A stretch of 64,000 nucleotides of DNA from Chimonanthus salicifolius (lineage: Eukaryota > Streptophyta > Magnoliopsida > Laurales > Calycanthaceae). The first letter of the stretch is position 1; every line of letters starts with the position of its first letter. Both the position numbers and the translations under genes were made by a program. Below the pieces are notes generated by a model that had not been told where the DNA came from, searched no databases, and was given only the letters and a program-made list of their open reading frames with translations. Below, one piece after another: positions 12,301-23,110 of the stretch. Location of the stretch: assembly GCA_013350335.1 (NCBI GenBank), contig CM023536.1:8700207-8764206 (forward strand). The letters are read 5' to 3'.

Positions 12301-14788
12301 GGATAGGACTGAACCCAAAAGTGAGCACTTCACCACCTCAATCTTCCCTTTTGTCAATGCCAAAAGTGCTATGATAAGCTCTGTTGCATTCCCACAAGTT
12401 GCATTGAGAAGCCCTCCAACTGCAAGTTAAATATTAAGGTTATTAAACATATGAATTTCTTTTTCTTCTTAATTAAGATTGTGTGTGAGAGAGAGAGAGT
12501 ACCAGTTTGGGAAGTATAGAAAGCGATTTGCCTGTAATCAAATTAAAAGAAATTAAGAAGTTAAGAAAAGTTAGGAAATGGAGCCGTAAGAGATACTAAC
12601 ACCAAACAGCAAACATAATACTCGTAATTGTAACGATCTAGCCCAGAGCAGACAATATTGTGTTGGATAGGCCTATCCTTATGAATGGTATCAGAGCCCT
12701 CCTCGGCTCTAGTTCCTAGGTGGAGGATTGTGATTCACGAATATCGCCCGATATCACAGCAAATATCGGGCGATATTTATTTCTCTCTTTTTTTGCCAAA
12801 TCTCGGACGTATCAGTTGATATCGGCAAGATCTGAATCATATCGGCCGAAATCTCGCCTGTACGACCGATACATCTCATATCAGCCGAGATATGAGGGGG
12901 AGAGTCGGGTCTTTACAGTCATATACAAGAGAGAGGCCACTTTTCATGGACTCTAATTAGTAAACAAAGGGACATTCATGAGCTTAAGCCTCCAAAGGTA
13001 CAATCCAAATAAAATAAATAATATAATATAAACAAAGTTGTTTAGAGATTTTTTTTCTACTTATACATGAAAAGTAATTTTGTAAAACAAGAAATTATAA
13101 TAAGATTTATTTATTGTTTGAATTGAAATATTTGGTTTATTGAAATGAATGGAGCATTGAAAACTCTGAAGGAAAACCCCAATTTTCTGATTCTTTATTC
13201 TTCTCAATGGAAAATTTTGATAGGTAAATAGAATATTTAAAGATGAGGACATTAATAATCTCACCAGAAAAAAAAGATATTACATTGTTTATGACAGTGA
13301 GATTGGTAACAAAAGATGAACTTGAGATCTCAAGTTACAAAACTATCGTTGAATATACCGGAAAAAAAAATTATCCAAAATTTCAGAAAATAAAATATCC
13401 TTAACCTCCCGCTTGAAAGCAGGAGGTTACGGGTTCGAGCCCCCATGGTCGAAAATGGAATAGTGGGCTCACCCGTGGGGATTTTACACTGGTATCCCAC
13501 GGTTTTCTCCACTTAAATTCAAAAATAAAATAAAATAATATAGATAAAGTAAAATAAAAGTTTTTTTTAATGACCGAAGGTGTTCAAACCTCTTGTTTGA
13601 ATAATCTTTTGAGGCATATAAAAATTTCTCAATCTACATACTTTGGGTAAAACTAGAATTAAGACCCCCACTTTTTGAGATGAGTTCTTTGGCTGTCCCA
13701 AGATATATTTAGATTTGATTTAAATTTGATTGTAATAAATTATGTGAAATATTATTTATATATATCTTTCAATTAGAAAAATAATCATGATACCTCTCAT
13801 TTTCTAACATTTAGTTTGAAAACTTCTTTACCTTTTACCCAGCAAACTTGTTATCTGTTTCTCTCTAGGGAGAAAAAAGTAATCTCAGATTTCACTGCCA
13901 CTTCTCTGTCTCTCTTAAATTCCTATCCATGACAGTCCAAGAGGACAATCAAGGCCCTTTAACTTGGCACACATGCAGAAGGATATAAATTTTAATCTTA
14001 AGTACAAAAGAAAATTAATAATATGATAGCCAGGAAATAAAATAAAATCCAAGAACAACTTACTCTGTTAGAAAGCTAACACGCTCAGCAAGCGGTGTGA
14101 GCCCCAGCAGACTCAAAGCAAATATCCATGGCTGCAGTTTTAAAAAGAGAAAAAAGAAAAAAAATCATTCATTACCATCCATTAAATGATTTGAAAAGAA
14201 CAGCACAGGCTGACTACTAAAAACCCATCCGTAGGCTATATTAGGATTGACTATTTTAGTCATTATCATCTGTCAACAACACCACGTCGTTAAACTCAGG
14301 GGTTGGCCTACGGTCAAAATGCTCCACGAAAGGAGATAGACCCAGTGTAAATAGCCGCCAAAAGATTTAGTCGGCTAAAGTCTGGAATGAGATGCTAGAC
14401 ACATTCCGTCATAACAAAAAAATACTAGTCATGAGCATCTTCTAGGATTTCTGATTATCCTTTTTTCTAAGAAACATTTTTCAATTAAAATGAACAGATG
14501 ATCCCCAAGACTCACTCTTCCAAAGTTGTAGAGTTGAGCAACAATGGCAAGAGGGATAGCAGGGAAGAGAATTGAGAGCTTGGTGCCCAACAAAACCTCT
14601 TGAAGGTTGGCCAACAGCTGCCTTAGCAGCCCACAAGGAACCTTGGACACAAGAGAAAGATCTGATTTCTTTCTAAGGGAGGAAGATGACATGTTGTGTG
14701 CTGTTCTCCCCTGCTTAATCTCCTTGCCAGATCCTTTGAGGAGATTCCCACCACATTCAATATTCCATTGCTCATTTGCAGAAGCCAT
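9305..14788 (-). CDS. CAX: Vacuolar cation/proton exchanger (CAX2 type), 11 exons
   Basis: Exports Ca2+, and in this clade Mn2+ and other metals, from cytosol into vacuole in exchange for H+. Exons: 14516-14788, 14064-14131, 12503-12531, 12223-12419, 11907-12116, 10582-10713, 10372-10488, 10234-10287, 10001-10117, 9473-9566, 9305-9366. All introns are GT-AG; phases join into 450 codons plus stop. The N-terminus carries [18 protein letters not shown], typical of the CAX2 clade. Two ion-binding repeats carry GNATE (residues 133-137) and GNAAE (325-329). An acidic loop [14 protein letters not shown] (260-273) lies between the two halves. Hydrophobic helices fill most of the rest. Start is the first ATG (14788); an upstream in-frame stop precedes it and no earlier ATG is in frame. 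Oddity: the 29-nt exon 3 encodes FYTSQT where I recall a YTGPT-like sequence. Intron 5 holds a TRIM. Confidence 0.95.
9715..9890 (-). repeat. SINE-like repeat, family 2, in CAX intron 9
   Basis: Within the intron between exons 10 and 9. Landmarks are TTACCCACACACTCC, TCTACGGGGAGTGGCC and AGTCAGAATCC, reverse complement of the family seen at 31.1 kb. It starts after an oligo-T run, matching a minus-strand A tail. Confidence 0.5.
11513..11842 (+). mobile_element. Miniature LTR retrotransposon (TRIM) in CAX intron 5
   Basis: Two LTRs of about 112 bp (11513-11625 starting TGTTGAAGCGTCCC, and 11731-11842), both ending CCTAACA. A primer-binding site TGGTATTAGAGTCAG at 11628 is close to the initiator tRNA-Met complement TGGTATCAGAGCC. 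The internal region is about 105 bp with no coding capacity. A perfect 5-bp duplication ATTAA (11508-11512 and 11843-11847) proves insertion. It is antisense to CAX, entirely within the 1.2 kb intron between exons 6 and 5. Confidence 0.85.
12616..12720 (+). repeat. Fragment of a Met-primed LTR element in CAX intron 2
   Basis: Contains TGTAACGATCTAGCCC, like the LTR edge seen at 21,680, followed by GGTATCAGAGCCC at about 12,690, an intact initiator tRNA-Met primer-binding sequence. The second LTR is not visible, so this is a remnant. Confidence 0.45.
12720..12910. repeat. ATATCGGCCGATAT palindrome repeat in CAX intron 2
   Basis: Holds repeated ATATCGCCCGATATC, ATATCGGGCGATATT and ATCGGCCGAAATC motifs of the family described at 31,941. 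The open frame through it has no protein-like content. Confidence 0.5.
13395..13530 (+). mobile_element. 5'-truncated SINE, family 1, in CAX intron 2
   Basis: Carries the B-box region GGTTCGAGCCCCCATGG and the family body TGGGCTCACCCGTGGGG. It ends AAATTCAAAAATAAAA like the full copy at 4,233. The A box is missing. Confidence 0.65.
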
Positions 14789-14870
14789 GGATGGTTCTTT
14801 CACTTCCAATACTGGAAGAAGAAACCCCTCCCTTTCTAGGCCTAAAACCAAAGGAGAAACAGAGGAATAA
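14789..14870 (-). other. CAX 5' leader
   Basis: The sequence upstream of the CAX ATG is open back to a TAA but has no in-frame ATG, so it is most likely 5' untranslated leader. Confidence 0.5.
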
Positions 14871-14926
14871 TTGCAGATTATTAATGAGTAAAACTTGTTT
14901 GATGAGAAGAACGGTGGTGGTAGGCA

Positions 14927-14935
14927 TTATATAAA
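14927..14935 (-). promoter_or_regulatory. Possible TATA box of CAX
   Basis: TTTATATAA on the minus strand, about 140 bases before the ATG. This is a normal distance for a plant promoter plus a short leader. No transcription data support it. Confidence 0.45.
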
Positions 14936-15454
14936 CAGTGGAAGGGCTAGCATTGAAATTCTTAGAAAATTTGTTATGGGCTTTGCTGGTGCTGAAGGAA
15001 TTTTCCAGGAAACTTCGTAGCTTGTTGGTTTATAGCTAAGCATATCAGAAGGGGAGTTTCAGATTAGAACAGGCAGCATGAACACCACGTGGTGAGGCCT
15101 CTCGTTTCAGTGACAAACCCTAAATAGGAAAAAAATATCTCAACCAAATTCTTTTCCTCCAACGATCTGACGACCTCTTCAATTCATAGACACGTTAGTT
15201 GTTGGTGGATTTTACAGTTTTTGCAAATTATAAAAATGTTATTTTTATAAAATATAACCGTGTGAAGTTTTTACATGTGCCAATAGATGATACCTTTCTC
15301 TCAACGGTTAGTTTTTAAAGTGAATTTTATTTAAAAAGTATAATATCAGAACATGTTTCTCGTGCAGCTGCAAAACATAGTTGCTCGATTACAAGGAAAA
15401 AATGATGTATAATTGAATTCAATTTTCATTTTGACTTTTAATCATTTTTTTTAA
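14936..15454. other. CAX upstream region, nothing else recognised
   Basis: Probable promoter region. I see no defined binding site that I can support. Confidence 0.4.
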
Positions 15455-15815
15455 GGGTAGTGATCCTCTCATGGGAGGTTTGTATAAGCAGACACGGGAA
15501 TTAGTAGATTCTCGATTTTACCCTTCGCATTAACAGTAAAATCGAACATTTCATATGAATTATAAAATTTCAGTTAGCTGAAGCAAATTTCGGCTAATCG
15601 ATTTACTGTTCATGTGAATTTTCGGCTAGCCGATTCACTTTTCATACGAATTTCAGCGAGCCGATATTACTGTTCATGCGAATTTTGACAAACCGATTTA
15701 CTGTTCATATGAGGGGTTAGTGAACTGATTTTACTTTTCATACGAAGAGTAAAATCGAAAATCTACTAATTCTCGTGCCTTGTTACACAACAAGCCTATG
15801 AAAGGATTGCTACCC
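15455..15815. mobile_element. Mutator-like MITE
   Basis: Inverted ends GGGTAGTGATCCTCTCATGG and, from the right, GGGTAGCAATCCTTTCATAG, matching the family at 4,965. The flanks TTTTTTTAA and TTTCTTAAA agree at 7 of 9 positions. The interior holds several copies of a roughly 33-bp unit around ATTTACTGTTCATGYGAATTT, similar in style to the interior of the 4,965 copy. Confidence 0.7.
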
Positions 15816-16289
15816 TTTCTTAAAACACTTTCGATTTTTATCAATTTTTTTTCATTAATGATCTACGCGAAGATGATTTAGGACAGAATTCCGTTTTCAT
15901 TTTGGGCTTTTAATCCTTTCAATGGTTTAAATAAGACAGGTAGAAATGTGTAAGGAAGGCATTTCATTTATTATTATGCTAATAATACTAGTTTATTAGT
16001 AAGTTTCTATATTATATATTTTTAAACAATCAGTTTCTATATTATATTTGGTTATAACTGCCGAAACTTACTTTAGACAAAAATCTGCAACTGATTACTC
16101 GGCCGAAAGAGAAGCTCGGCCCTAAACACTCTGTCTGCGCCTGACAGACAGACTCTCTCACTCACGAGACTACAAGAGTTTAAAATAGAAAGTGAGCTCT
16201 CTTTTCTGCAGAATGATAGTTTAGTTAAAAAAATATATTATCTAAGCTCTAAATTCTTAATTTTTTATAGCACGATTTTTACATACCAG

Positions 16290-16765
16290 GGTTTTTTGCC
16301 TCTACACACTCATTTCCAAGTGTGGGTGGCTAATTACCATGATACCCCCTTATTTCCATTTGTTCGAATGAATTTTCAGTTCATTTTAGAATTCATTCGA
16401 AGGAATGGATGCATACCCCTTGTCATTTTCATTCATTCGAACGAATGTACAGTTCATTTCGGATTCGTTCGAATGAATACATGCATCCTACCGAGATTTT
16501 GACTCATTCGAACAAATGCCCATCTGTAAATTCCATTTATTCGAATGAACAATTCATTCGAACGAAACCCAAATGTAAATTCCATTCATTCGAATGAATG
16601 GGCAGAAGGTGTTCATTTATTCAAATGAATTGATTGAATTCATTCGAACGAATGTATCAGAGAAGACTGGAAAATGACAATCCTTCTCTAATTCAATCGA
16701 ATGAATCAATCCATTCATTTGAACGAATGACATATAAGTGTGCATTCATTCGAATGAATTACTTG
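16290..16765. repeat. Cluster of ATTCGAATGAAT palindromes
   Basis: About a dozen versions of ATTCATTCGAAYGAAT, spaced irregularly at roughly 20-50 bp. Perfect 16-bp palindromes ATTCATTCGAATGAAT occur near 16,586 and 16,744. The spacers differ, so this is not a simple tandem array. Open frames here follow from the repeat. I see no clear terminal repeats. Confidence 0.75.
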
Positions 16766-17760
16766 ATTCATGAAAAAAGTTTAAGATTCTACTAGAAAAA
16801 TTTATATATAAACTATAAATTTTTATTTTTTTTAAGACAAAATTTAAAACTTCGCTCTTATTTAATACAAGAGCGTTAGATAAAACTTAAGACCTCCGTA
16901 AGGTACGGACATCCACCCTAAACCCTTATTTCAATTGTTAAAATTAATTATGTCATATTTTTAAGTTTGTTAATGCATATCTCATTTACTTTTAGGTGAA
17001 TCTATTGTAAACTGAGACTTACAGAGTAAATTTAAATGGTTTAAAGTATTATTTTTTTAGATCTATGTTTAACTTTTTGATATTTATTGGATACGTTTTT
17101 ATCACTCGATTGATAAGAATATGTAAAATCATTTAATTACTAATTTTATTTTTATCTTAAAAATCAAGATTTAGAATAATTAATTGAGTCTCATTTCCCT
17201 CAAAATGATTTATCAACTTGATCAAGCTTTCCCAATTATATGGTGGGATCCACCCTACTGACACAGCCTATCATAGCACCCCAGGCATTTCAGCCCGAGC
17301 ATCTATAAGACCGACCCTTAATTAATGTTATTTAATACCAACTTATATTAAGCATATATTATCTGACTAAAATGATTCTTTTAGATTGTAATGTATAATT
17401 ATAGTCTTTAAAAGGTTAAAATTTTAAAAATTCAAAGTGGACAAAACATGTGACGATGAAAAAAAATATCTTAGATTAATTTTATTAAAATATCGGCCAA
17501 TATTTGTCTGATATGGCCAAATATCGGCCGATATATCGGTGGCACAAACCAACGATATTTGTTTATTTTAAATAATCAATATTAATAATTTTTTATCTGT
17601 ATAAGATAAGTAAACTATATCCTAAACATGATAAATTTTAATTACTTAAATTATTTTAATTCATAAATATATGGTATAATAATAATGCATAAAAATTACA
17701 CAAAATTGCCTTCATTGAAAGGTGACACTCAAATGAATCAAACAACTAATGTTTTAAAGT
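16766..17760. other. Intergenic, with a short ATATCGGCCGATAT patch
   Basis: AT-rich. The patch at about 17,490-17,555 (ATATCGGCCGATATATCGG) is a remnant of the palindrome family. Nothing else recognised. Confidence 0.5.
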
Positions 17761-17773
17761 AAAAAAATGTTGG

Positions 17774-17922
17774 TTTTTACTTCTTTTTGTGTAGTAGTGG
17801 ATTTTTGCTTCTTTGGTCTTGTCTTTTGTTTCTTTTTGGCCTAATCCTCGTAGGCCTTTATTCTTGTTCTTGTACTTTTTCTATTATTGATAATGTCTTC
17901 TTTACCGCTCAAAAAATAAAAT
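17774..17922 (+). mobile_element. Very short 5'-truncated LINE 3' end
   Basis: A T-rich segment ending ACCGCTCAAAAAATAAAATA, the same ending as the LINE at 57,096 (TTACCGCTCAAAAAAAA). It is flanked by AAAAAAATGTTGG (17761-17773) and AAAAAAATGTTAG (after the A tail), a target-site duplication. No coding sequence remains. Confidence 0.7.
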
Positions 17923-17935
17923 AAAAAAATGTTAG

Positions 17936-18610
17936 TGTTTTAAATTAATTTTTAAAATATCTGACTTAAAAATACTATTTGATTGTTAATATGATTTTTT
18001 ATTTAATCTAATATTTAAAAATAATTTCTATTTCCCTCATCACTATTTATAAATCTACTTCATACATGGAAAGAAGAGGCATCCAAGGAGAGAGATACGT
18101 TAGAAAGAGAGAGCATGATGGGAGAGCTTCGCTTTTTTATTTTGAAGAGAGTTTCTCTACTATGCACCCAGTCGAGATTTTTAAAGGAAATTTTATTATT
18201 AAAAAATGAAAGAAAGAGTGAAAATTATTTCTTCAACTTGATTAATTGAACAAATAATTAAAAAGTTGAAGCTTGACAAGTGGATATCCAAAAAGAAATA
18301 ATGAAAATTAATAGTATAAGTAGAGGAAAAAATGTCAAATATATATTAAATTGGTTGATATGTATAGATTTTATATATATTCTCGAGTCTATGAGAAGGG
18401 CCACTCCCTATAGTTTATGCTCAATGTGTGCTGTGGATAAGAAAGTTTACAATATTTCAAAGATTAGTCAAATGAGATGCCTAACTAAATGAAGTGAGAC
18501 ATCTGAATATCTTAGTCTTAAAATATATATATGCGAGAAGTTTTCATCTATTTTTTTTTTTTTTTGGGAATGCCAAACAAATCTCCTGGATCACAATCAA
18601 CAAATCAAAT
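17936..18610. other. Intergenic, no gene seen
   Basis: AT-rich with no recognisable gene. A 70-codon frame at 18,280-18,492 has no known domain and overlaps a SINE-like patch. Confidence 0.5.
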
Positions 18611-18616
18611 TAGAGT

Positions 18617-18785
18617 AATTTTTTTTTTTTTGAATTATGTGTGGAAAACCATGGAAAATCCAACGTAAAACTCCCACGGGTGATACTCACTGCCCTTATG
18701 GTATACCAGGTACAGTCGTAGGAGCTCGAACTTGACACCGTCCACTTCATGAGACCGGAAGGTTAACCATTTGAAACATTGTCCA
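18617..18785 (-). mobile_element. SINE, family 1, minus strand
   Basis: Begins with an oligo-T run (reverse A tail) followed by TGAATT and AAAACCATGG. It contains CTCCCACGGGTGATACTCAC and GGAGCTCGAACTTGACACC, the reverse complement of the family-1 body and a degraded B box. The insertion duplication was not resolved. Confidence 0.6.
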
Positions 18786-18789
18786 TAGA

Positions 18790-19553
18790 AGTATGGGACA
18801 AAGTGCCCCTACATATGTGGGGTCCAATGTACATTAATAGATGCATGTTTCTTGTAAAACAAGTCCATTGAATTTTGAAATGTCATTAATCAAGTTTAAT
18901 GATGAATAGGCTTAAACATAACTAATTGTAGATGAATTTTTTAAACCAACGAAAAATGAATTCAAATTAGGCCTGGACTCAATTCACCAGATTATATGAG
19001 TGTGAACGTGAAAAAAGTGTTTTGGATACCTAGTGAACTTCATACAAAACTCCAAATAAAGACATCACTCATCACCCACATCATTCAAATGATAATATTT
19101 CCTTCAACTTGCAAAGGTTGCAACAGGTCATGTCCAAGGCTGCGTCATTGTCACACATCTCATTTTTGAGATATAACGGAAATTGTTAATAGCGAGATAT
19201 TTTTAAATTCTCAGTCTTTTATTGAAGAATTTAACAGAAAAATCTTGTAGAAAAATTATTATTTAAAAAATAATAAAATAAATATAAAAAATAAATAATC
19301 TGGCAGGAGTTTGAAAATATAGATGATATTTCAGAAATAAAGAATATATATTTGATCTAAGCGTTTTTAACTGATAAAATCTCACCATTTTAATGGAAAT
19401 TTACTGTTTCTTGTGATAAAAATGTGTTTTTAATGGGAATTTACCAGTTAAAAACCTGCAGACGCGATAAACTTGGATTTTTAACACGCAAAAGTTATTT
19501 TGCCGATATTTTCGTGATAGAAATGAAAGTACCGTAGATATTTTTACACTAGT
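18790..19553. other. Intergenic, no gene seen
   Basis: No coding or repeat structure that I can support. Confidence 0.5.
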
Positions 19554-20336
19554 GGTTGTGTTTGAATGGAGGGTAATTTTTCAGGGGGTACATCAGGAGG
19601 GGTGTATTCAGGGGTAAAGGTATTTAAAATGAATACCTTTTGCATGAAAATGGTATTCAAAATGTGAGACAAGGGGGGTAATGTCACGTCCCTGACCCAA
19701 AGGGTGGGCCCGGAACGCGACTGATTTTTGTTTTTTTGAAAATAAACTAACTCACAAGCATACTAACTGGGCCGGATCAACGGTTAGGCCCCAAGGTCAC
19801 ACATGATCCCAACATGTAGACTCAAACACATACCATATTTCTACCCCACAAAATAGACATAAAACAATAACACACAACAAGGTCACATAATCCAACCATT
19901 GAATTATCATTACAAAATCACATCAGAGTAGCTGCAGAAACGCAGCAGTCCTAGTACATCACGTTAACACACACTAAGTACCACACTCGGTACTTTACAA
20001 AGAAAATGGTTCCAAGAACTAGAAGGCACAAAAACAAGGGTGTTCCCCGCAGTGGGAATCCCAAAGCAACGCCGCAGCTTATCCACTCTAAGCTTCAAAC
20101 GGAGGGTTCTCCTCTTCGTGTTCATCTCCTGAAAGGTGAGTGGGGTGAGCTAACTAGCCCAATGGAGGAAATATAACAGTGCAGTTTTAAAGTAAACAAC
20201 AGGTTAGTATATAATCAACAGTTGCAATATAATATTTCATGTTTGATAATAAAATTCACAATATCAAGTAAAGTCTCATCATCGTTTCCATCATCTCATC
20301 ATTTTTCCATTACTGCTGTTATCCAACGTAGCCTCT

Positions 20337-20708
20337 AGGCACCATATTGACAACAATAGTATTAAGTCCCGACATGGTCAAAATACATCCTTACAAGTAC
20401 ATCTCCGGCTCTCTCATAGCCGGTACTGACACCCTTCAGGACAGCAACTGACGCCCATATTCCACCCATGGTCTAGTAGACATAAACCATCTCCCATATG
20501 GCCGATATTGATTCAATAGTGTAGGCACCATATTGACAACAATAGTATTAAGTCCCGACACGGTCAAAATACATCCTTTCAAGTACATCTCCAGCTCTCC
20601 TATAGCCGGTACTGACACCCTTCGGGTCAGCAACTGACGCCCACAGTCCACCCATGGTCCAGTAGACATAAATCATCTCTCATATAGCCGATATTGATTC
20701 AATAGTCC
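20337..20708. repeat. Two tandem 186-bp units within the LTR
   Basis: AGGCACCATATTGACAACAA begins a unit at 20,337 and again at 20,523, and AGGCAC starts a third at 20,709. The two units differ at only a few positions. Confidence 0.85.
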
Positions 20709-20759
20709 AGGCACGTGGAAGCAGTATTACACATTTCGTCTGATCATAGCATTTACCAG

Positions 20760-20885
20760 GATCATAAGCACTCTTACTATAGTGCGTCAAGTCTAGGCCA
20801 ACATCATAAGCGCTCTTACCATAGTGCGTCAAGTCTAGGCCAGCATCACAAGCATTCTTACCATAGTGCGTCAAGTCTAGGCACA
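20760..20885. repeat. Three tandem 42-bp units within the LTR
   Basis: Three successive copies share TAGTGCGTCAAGTCTAGGC, each preceded by a variant of CATAAGCRCTCTTACCA. The third is the most diverged. Stacked repeats of this kind are common in long LTRs. Confidence 0.85.
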
Positions 20886-20928
20886 TGAGTGAGTTCATCA
20901 AATCTGAAACCACTCATTGCTCAATATC

Positions 20929-21522
20929 TGTGATACCCACCCCTCCCAACCAGATGTGGGAAGTCCCACATCGGTTGGGAGGATGAAATTAAAAAGGGAT
21001 TTAAGTGGCTACCCCATGTTGACCATGTGTGAGGGCTTTTGGGCCGGGCCAAGTGGGCCTGGGCCCAAAAACAAAACCGTGCGGGTTTGAGCTGTGTGCA
21101 AGGCCCAAAGCGGACAATATCACACTGAGTCAAGCCCTAAGCCCTGTTGTCGGGTCGGGTCGTTACAAATATGGTATCAGAGCCGAGTTCAACACTCGGA
21201 CTGTGTGGGCTTTCCTCTTTCCGTGCAGTTGTCGGGCTAAACCGGGTCGAGCCGGGGACGGCTCGAGGCTTTTGGGAGGGTGATTGTGATACCCACCCCT
21301 CCCAACCAGATGTGGGAAGTCCCACATCGGTTGGGAGGATGAAATTAAAAGGGGATTTAAGTGGCTACCCCATGTTGACCATGAGTGAGGCCTTTTGGGC
21401 CGGGCCAAGTGGGCCCGGGCTCAAAAACAAACCGTGCGGGTTTGAGCTGTGTGCGAGGTCAAAAGCGGACAATATCACACTGAGTCAAGCCCTAAGCCCT
21501 GTTGTCGGGTCGGGTCGTTACA
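20929..21522 (+). mobile_element. TRIM retrotransposon, copy 1
   Basis: LTRs of 239 and 238 bp (20929-21167 and 21285-21522), each starting TGTGATACCCACCCCTCCC and ending GGGTCGTTACA. Primer-binding site TGGTATCAGAGCC begins at 21,172 (initiator tRNA-Met). A purine-rich tract TTTTGGGAGGGTGAT precedes the second LTR. The interior is about 117 bp and cannot encode any enzyme. A perfect ATATC duplication flanks it (20924-20928 and 21523-21527). The two LTRs are nearly identical by eye, so the insertion is fairly recent. Confidence 0.93.
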
Positions 21523-21679
21523 ATATCCATATCAAATAACCAAATTTGTTTACATTTTAACTGCAAAGTTAAGTTCCCTCACCGTGATTGTGTGGTTACG
21601 CGGTCTCTGTTCAAACAAACAAACAAGTGCACAATCAATATACATATCATTTATATATAGCATGTACACATACAAGTAT

Positions 21680-22284
21680 TGTAACGACCCGACCCGACCC
21701 GACAACAGGGCTTAGGGCTTGACTCAGTGTGATATTGTTCCCTTTGGGCCTCGCACACAGCTCAAACCCGCACGGTTTTGTTTCTGGGCCCGGGCCCATG
21801 TGGCCCGGCCCAAAAGGCCTCACACATAGTCAAGGGAGCTTGGCCACACTTAAATCCCCCACTCTTTTCCCCTCTACCACCGATGTGGGACTTTTCCCAC
21901 ATTGGTAGGTAGGGGTCTCACAATCACCCCCCTAAAGCCTCGAGCCGTCCCCGGCTCGACTCCAGTCTGGCTCAACAACTCCAGGGAAGGATGATAAGCC
22001 CACACAGTCCGAGTGTTGAACTCGGCTCTGATGCCATATTTGTAACGACCCGACCCAACCCGAACACAGGGCTTAGGGCTTGACTCAGTGTGATATTTTC
22101 TGCTTTGGGCCTCGTACACAGATCAAACCTGCACGGTTTTGTTTCTGGGCCCCGGGCCCATGTGGCCCGGCCCAAAAGGCCTCACACATAGTCAAGGGGG
22201 CTTGGCCACACTTAAATCCCCCACTCTTTTCCCCTCTACCACCGATGTGGGTCTTTTCCCACATTGGTAAGTAGGGGTCTCACA
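21680..22284 (-). mobile_element. TRIM retrotransposon, copy 2 (inverted)
   Basis: LTRs at 21680-21922 and 22041-22284, on the plus strand starting TGTAACGACCCGACCC and ending GGGGTCTCACA. The interior reads, on the minus strand, TGGCATCAGAGCC (one change from the canonical tRNA-Met site) and a purine tract. The flanks AGTAT and AGTAG match at 4 of 5. Same family as copy 1 but opposite orientation, and the LTRs differ in their inner third. Confidence 0.9.
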
Positions 22285-22749
22285 AGTAGTATTTCGAACG
22301 ATACTGGTTTTCCCAAAACATCAAAGGTACATGGAATTGAGTGTCCTACGCTGTTTCTATCATTTTTAAATTATAATCATGCAGAAGATAATAATATAAT
22401 AAAAAGGGGCTCAGTCCAAAACTCATATTGTCTTCTGGGCATTGACCAGATTGACTTATTGAGTTAGGTCTAGATTCTCGGGTCACTTCTCGGTTGTCTT
22501 CTGGATAGGACCAGATCTGACATTTTAAGTTAGGTCTCGAGGTCACTCAGTACCCGACTATATAGCGTCGGCCTAGAAGTGAATCACTCAGTACCCGACT
22601 AATAGGATCGGCCTGGAAGTGAATGCAATAGTATTTACACTATAAGTAATAAGAGAAAAGGGGTTAATACATTTTTAATTAACAAAGGGTATTAATCAAC
22701 ATCAAATCACATGCATCAATAATAATCAAACAACAACATTTTACACTTA

Positions 22750-23110
22750 AACACTGGGTCCCTCGGAACATGCCTCGGAACATGCCTCGGAACCAGGTAC
22801 TGTGGCTTCGGATCATTCGAACCACACCTAAACTAGTCACTGACCTCGGAACATGGGTCTGACTTCGGATCATTCGAAGATTGGGTCTCGGACCTTCCGA
22901 AGTCCATCCGAACCGATTAAATAAAGAAAACTGGTCTCGGTGGGTCTGTACACTTTGGAACATCCGAAGTGGGGTTCGGCATGTCTGAAGTACGGCTCGG
23001 TCCTTCCGAACTCTACTCGGTTCGACCGAGTGGGTCAGGCTGGCCTCGGGCGCTTCTGGGCTTCGGGTGAAGCTCGGAACGTCCGAGGGGTGCTCTCGGA
23101 CCGTCCAAAG
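22750..23110. repeat. Block of TCGGA / TCCGA motifs within the LTR
   Basis: Dense alternation of CTCGGAACATG, TTCGGATCATTCGAA, TCGGACCTTCCGAA and CTCGGACCGTCC. It includes a direct triplet of CCTCGGAACATG/CCTCGGAACC near 22,760-22,795. Long open frames on both strands here are a consequence of the composition, not evidence of a gene. Confidence 0.7.

Noticed and set aside
16296..16597. Two overlapping plus-strand open frames rich in HSFERM/RSNEYMH
   Set aside because: Direct translation of the ATTCGAATGAAT palindrome cluster.
16290..16765. CRISPR-like array
   Set aside because: Repeats are palindromic 12-16-mers with irregular spacing and varying sequence in a plant nuclear context; no uniform spacers or cas genes.
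21029..21539. Overlapping long open frames on both strands in the 20.9-22.3 kb region
   Set aside because: They lie in GC-rich TRIM LTRs, repeat in each LTR copy and have no domain; explained by composition.
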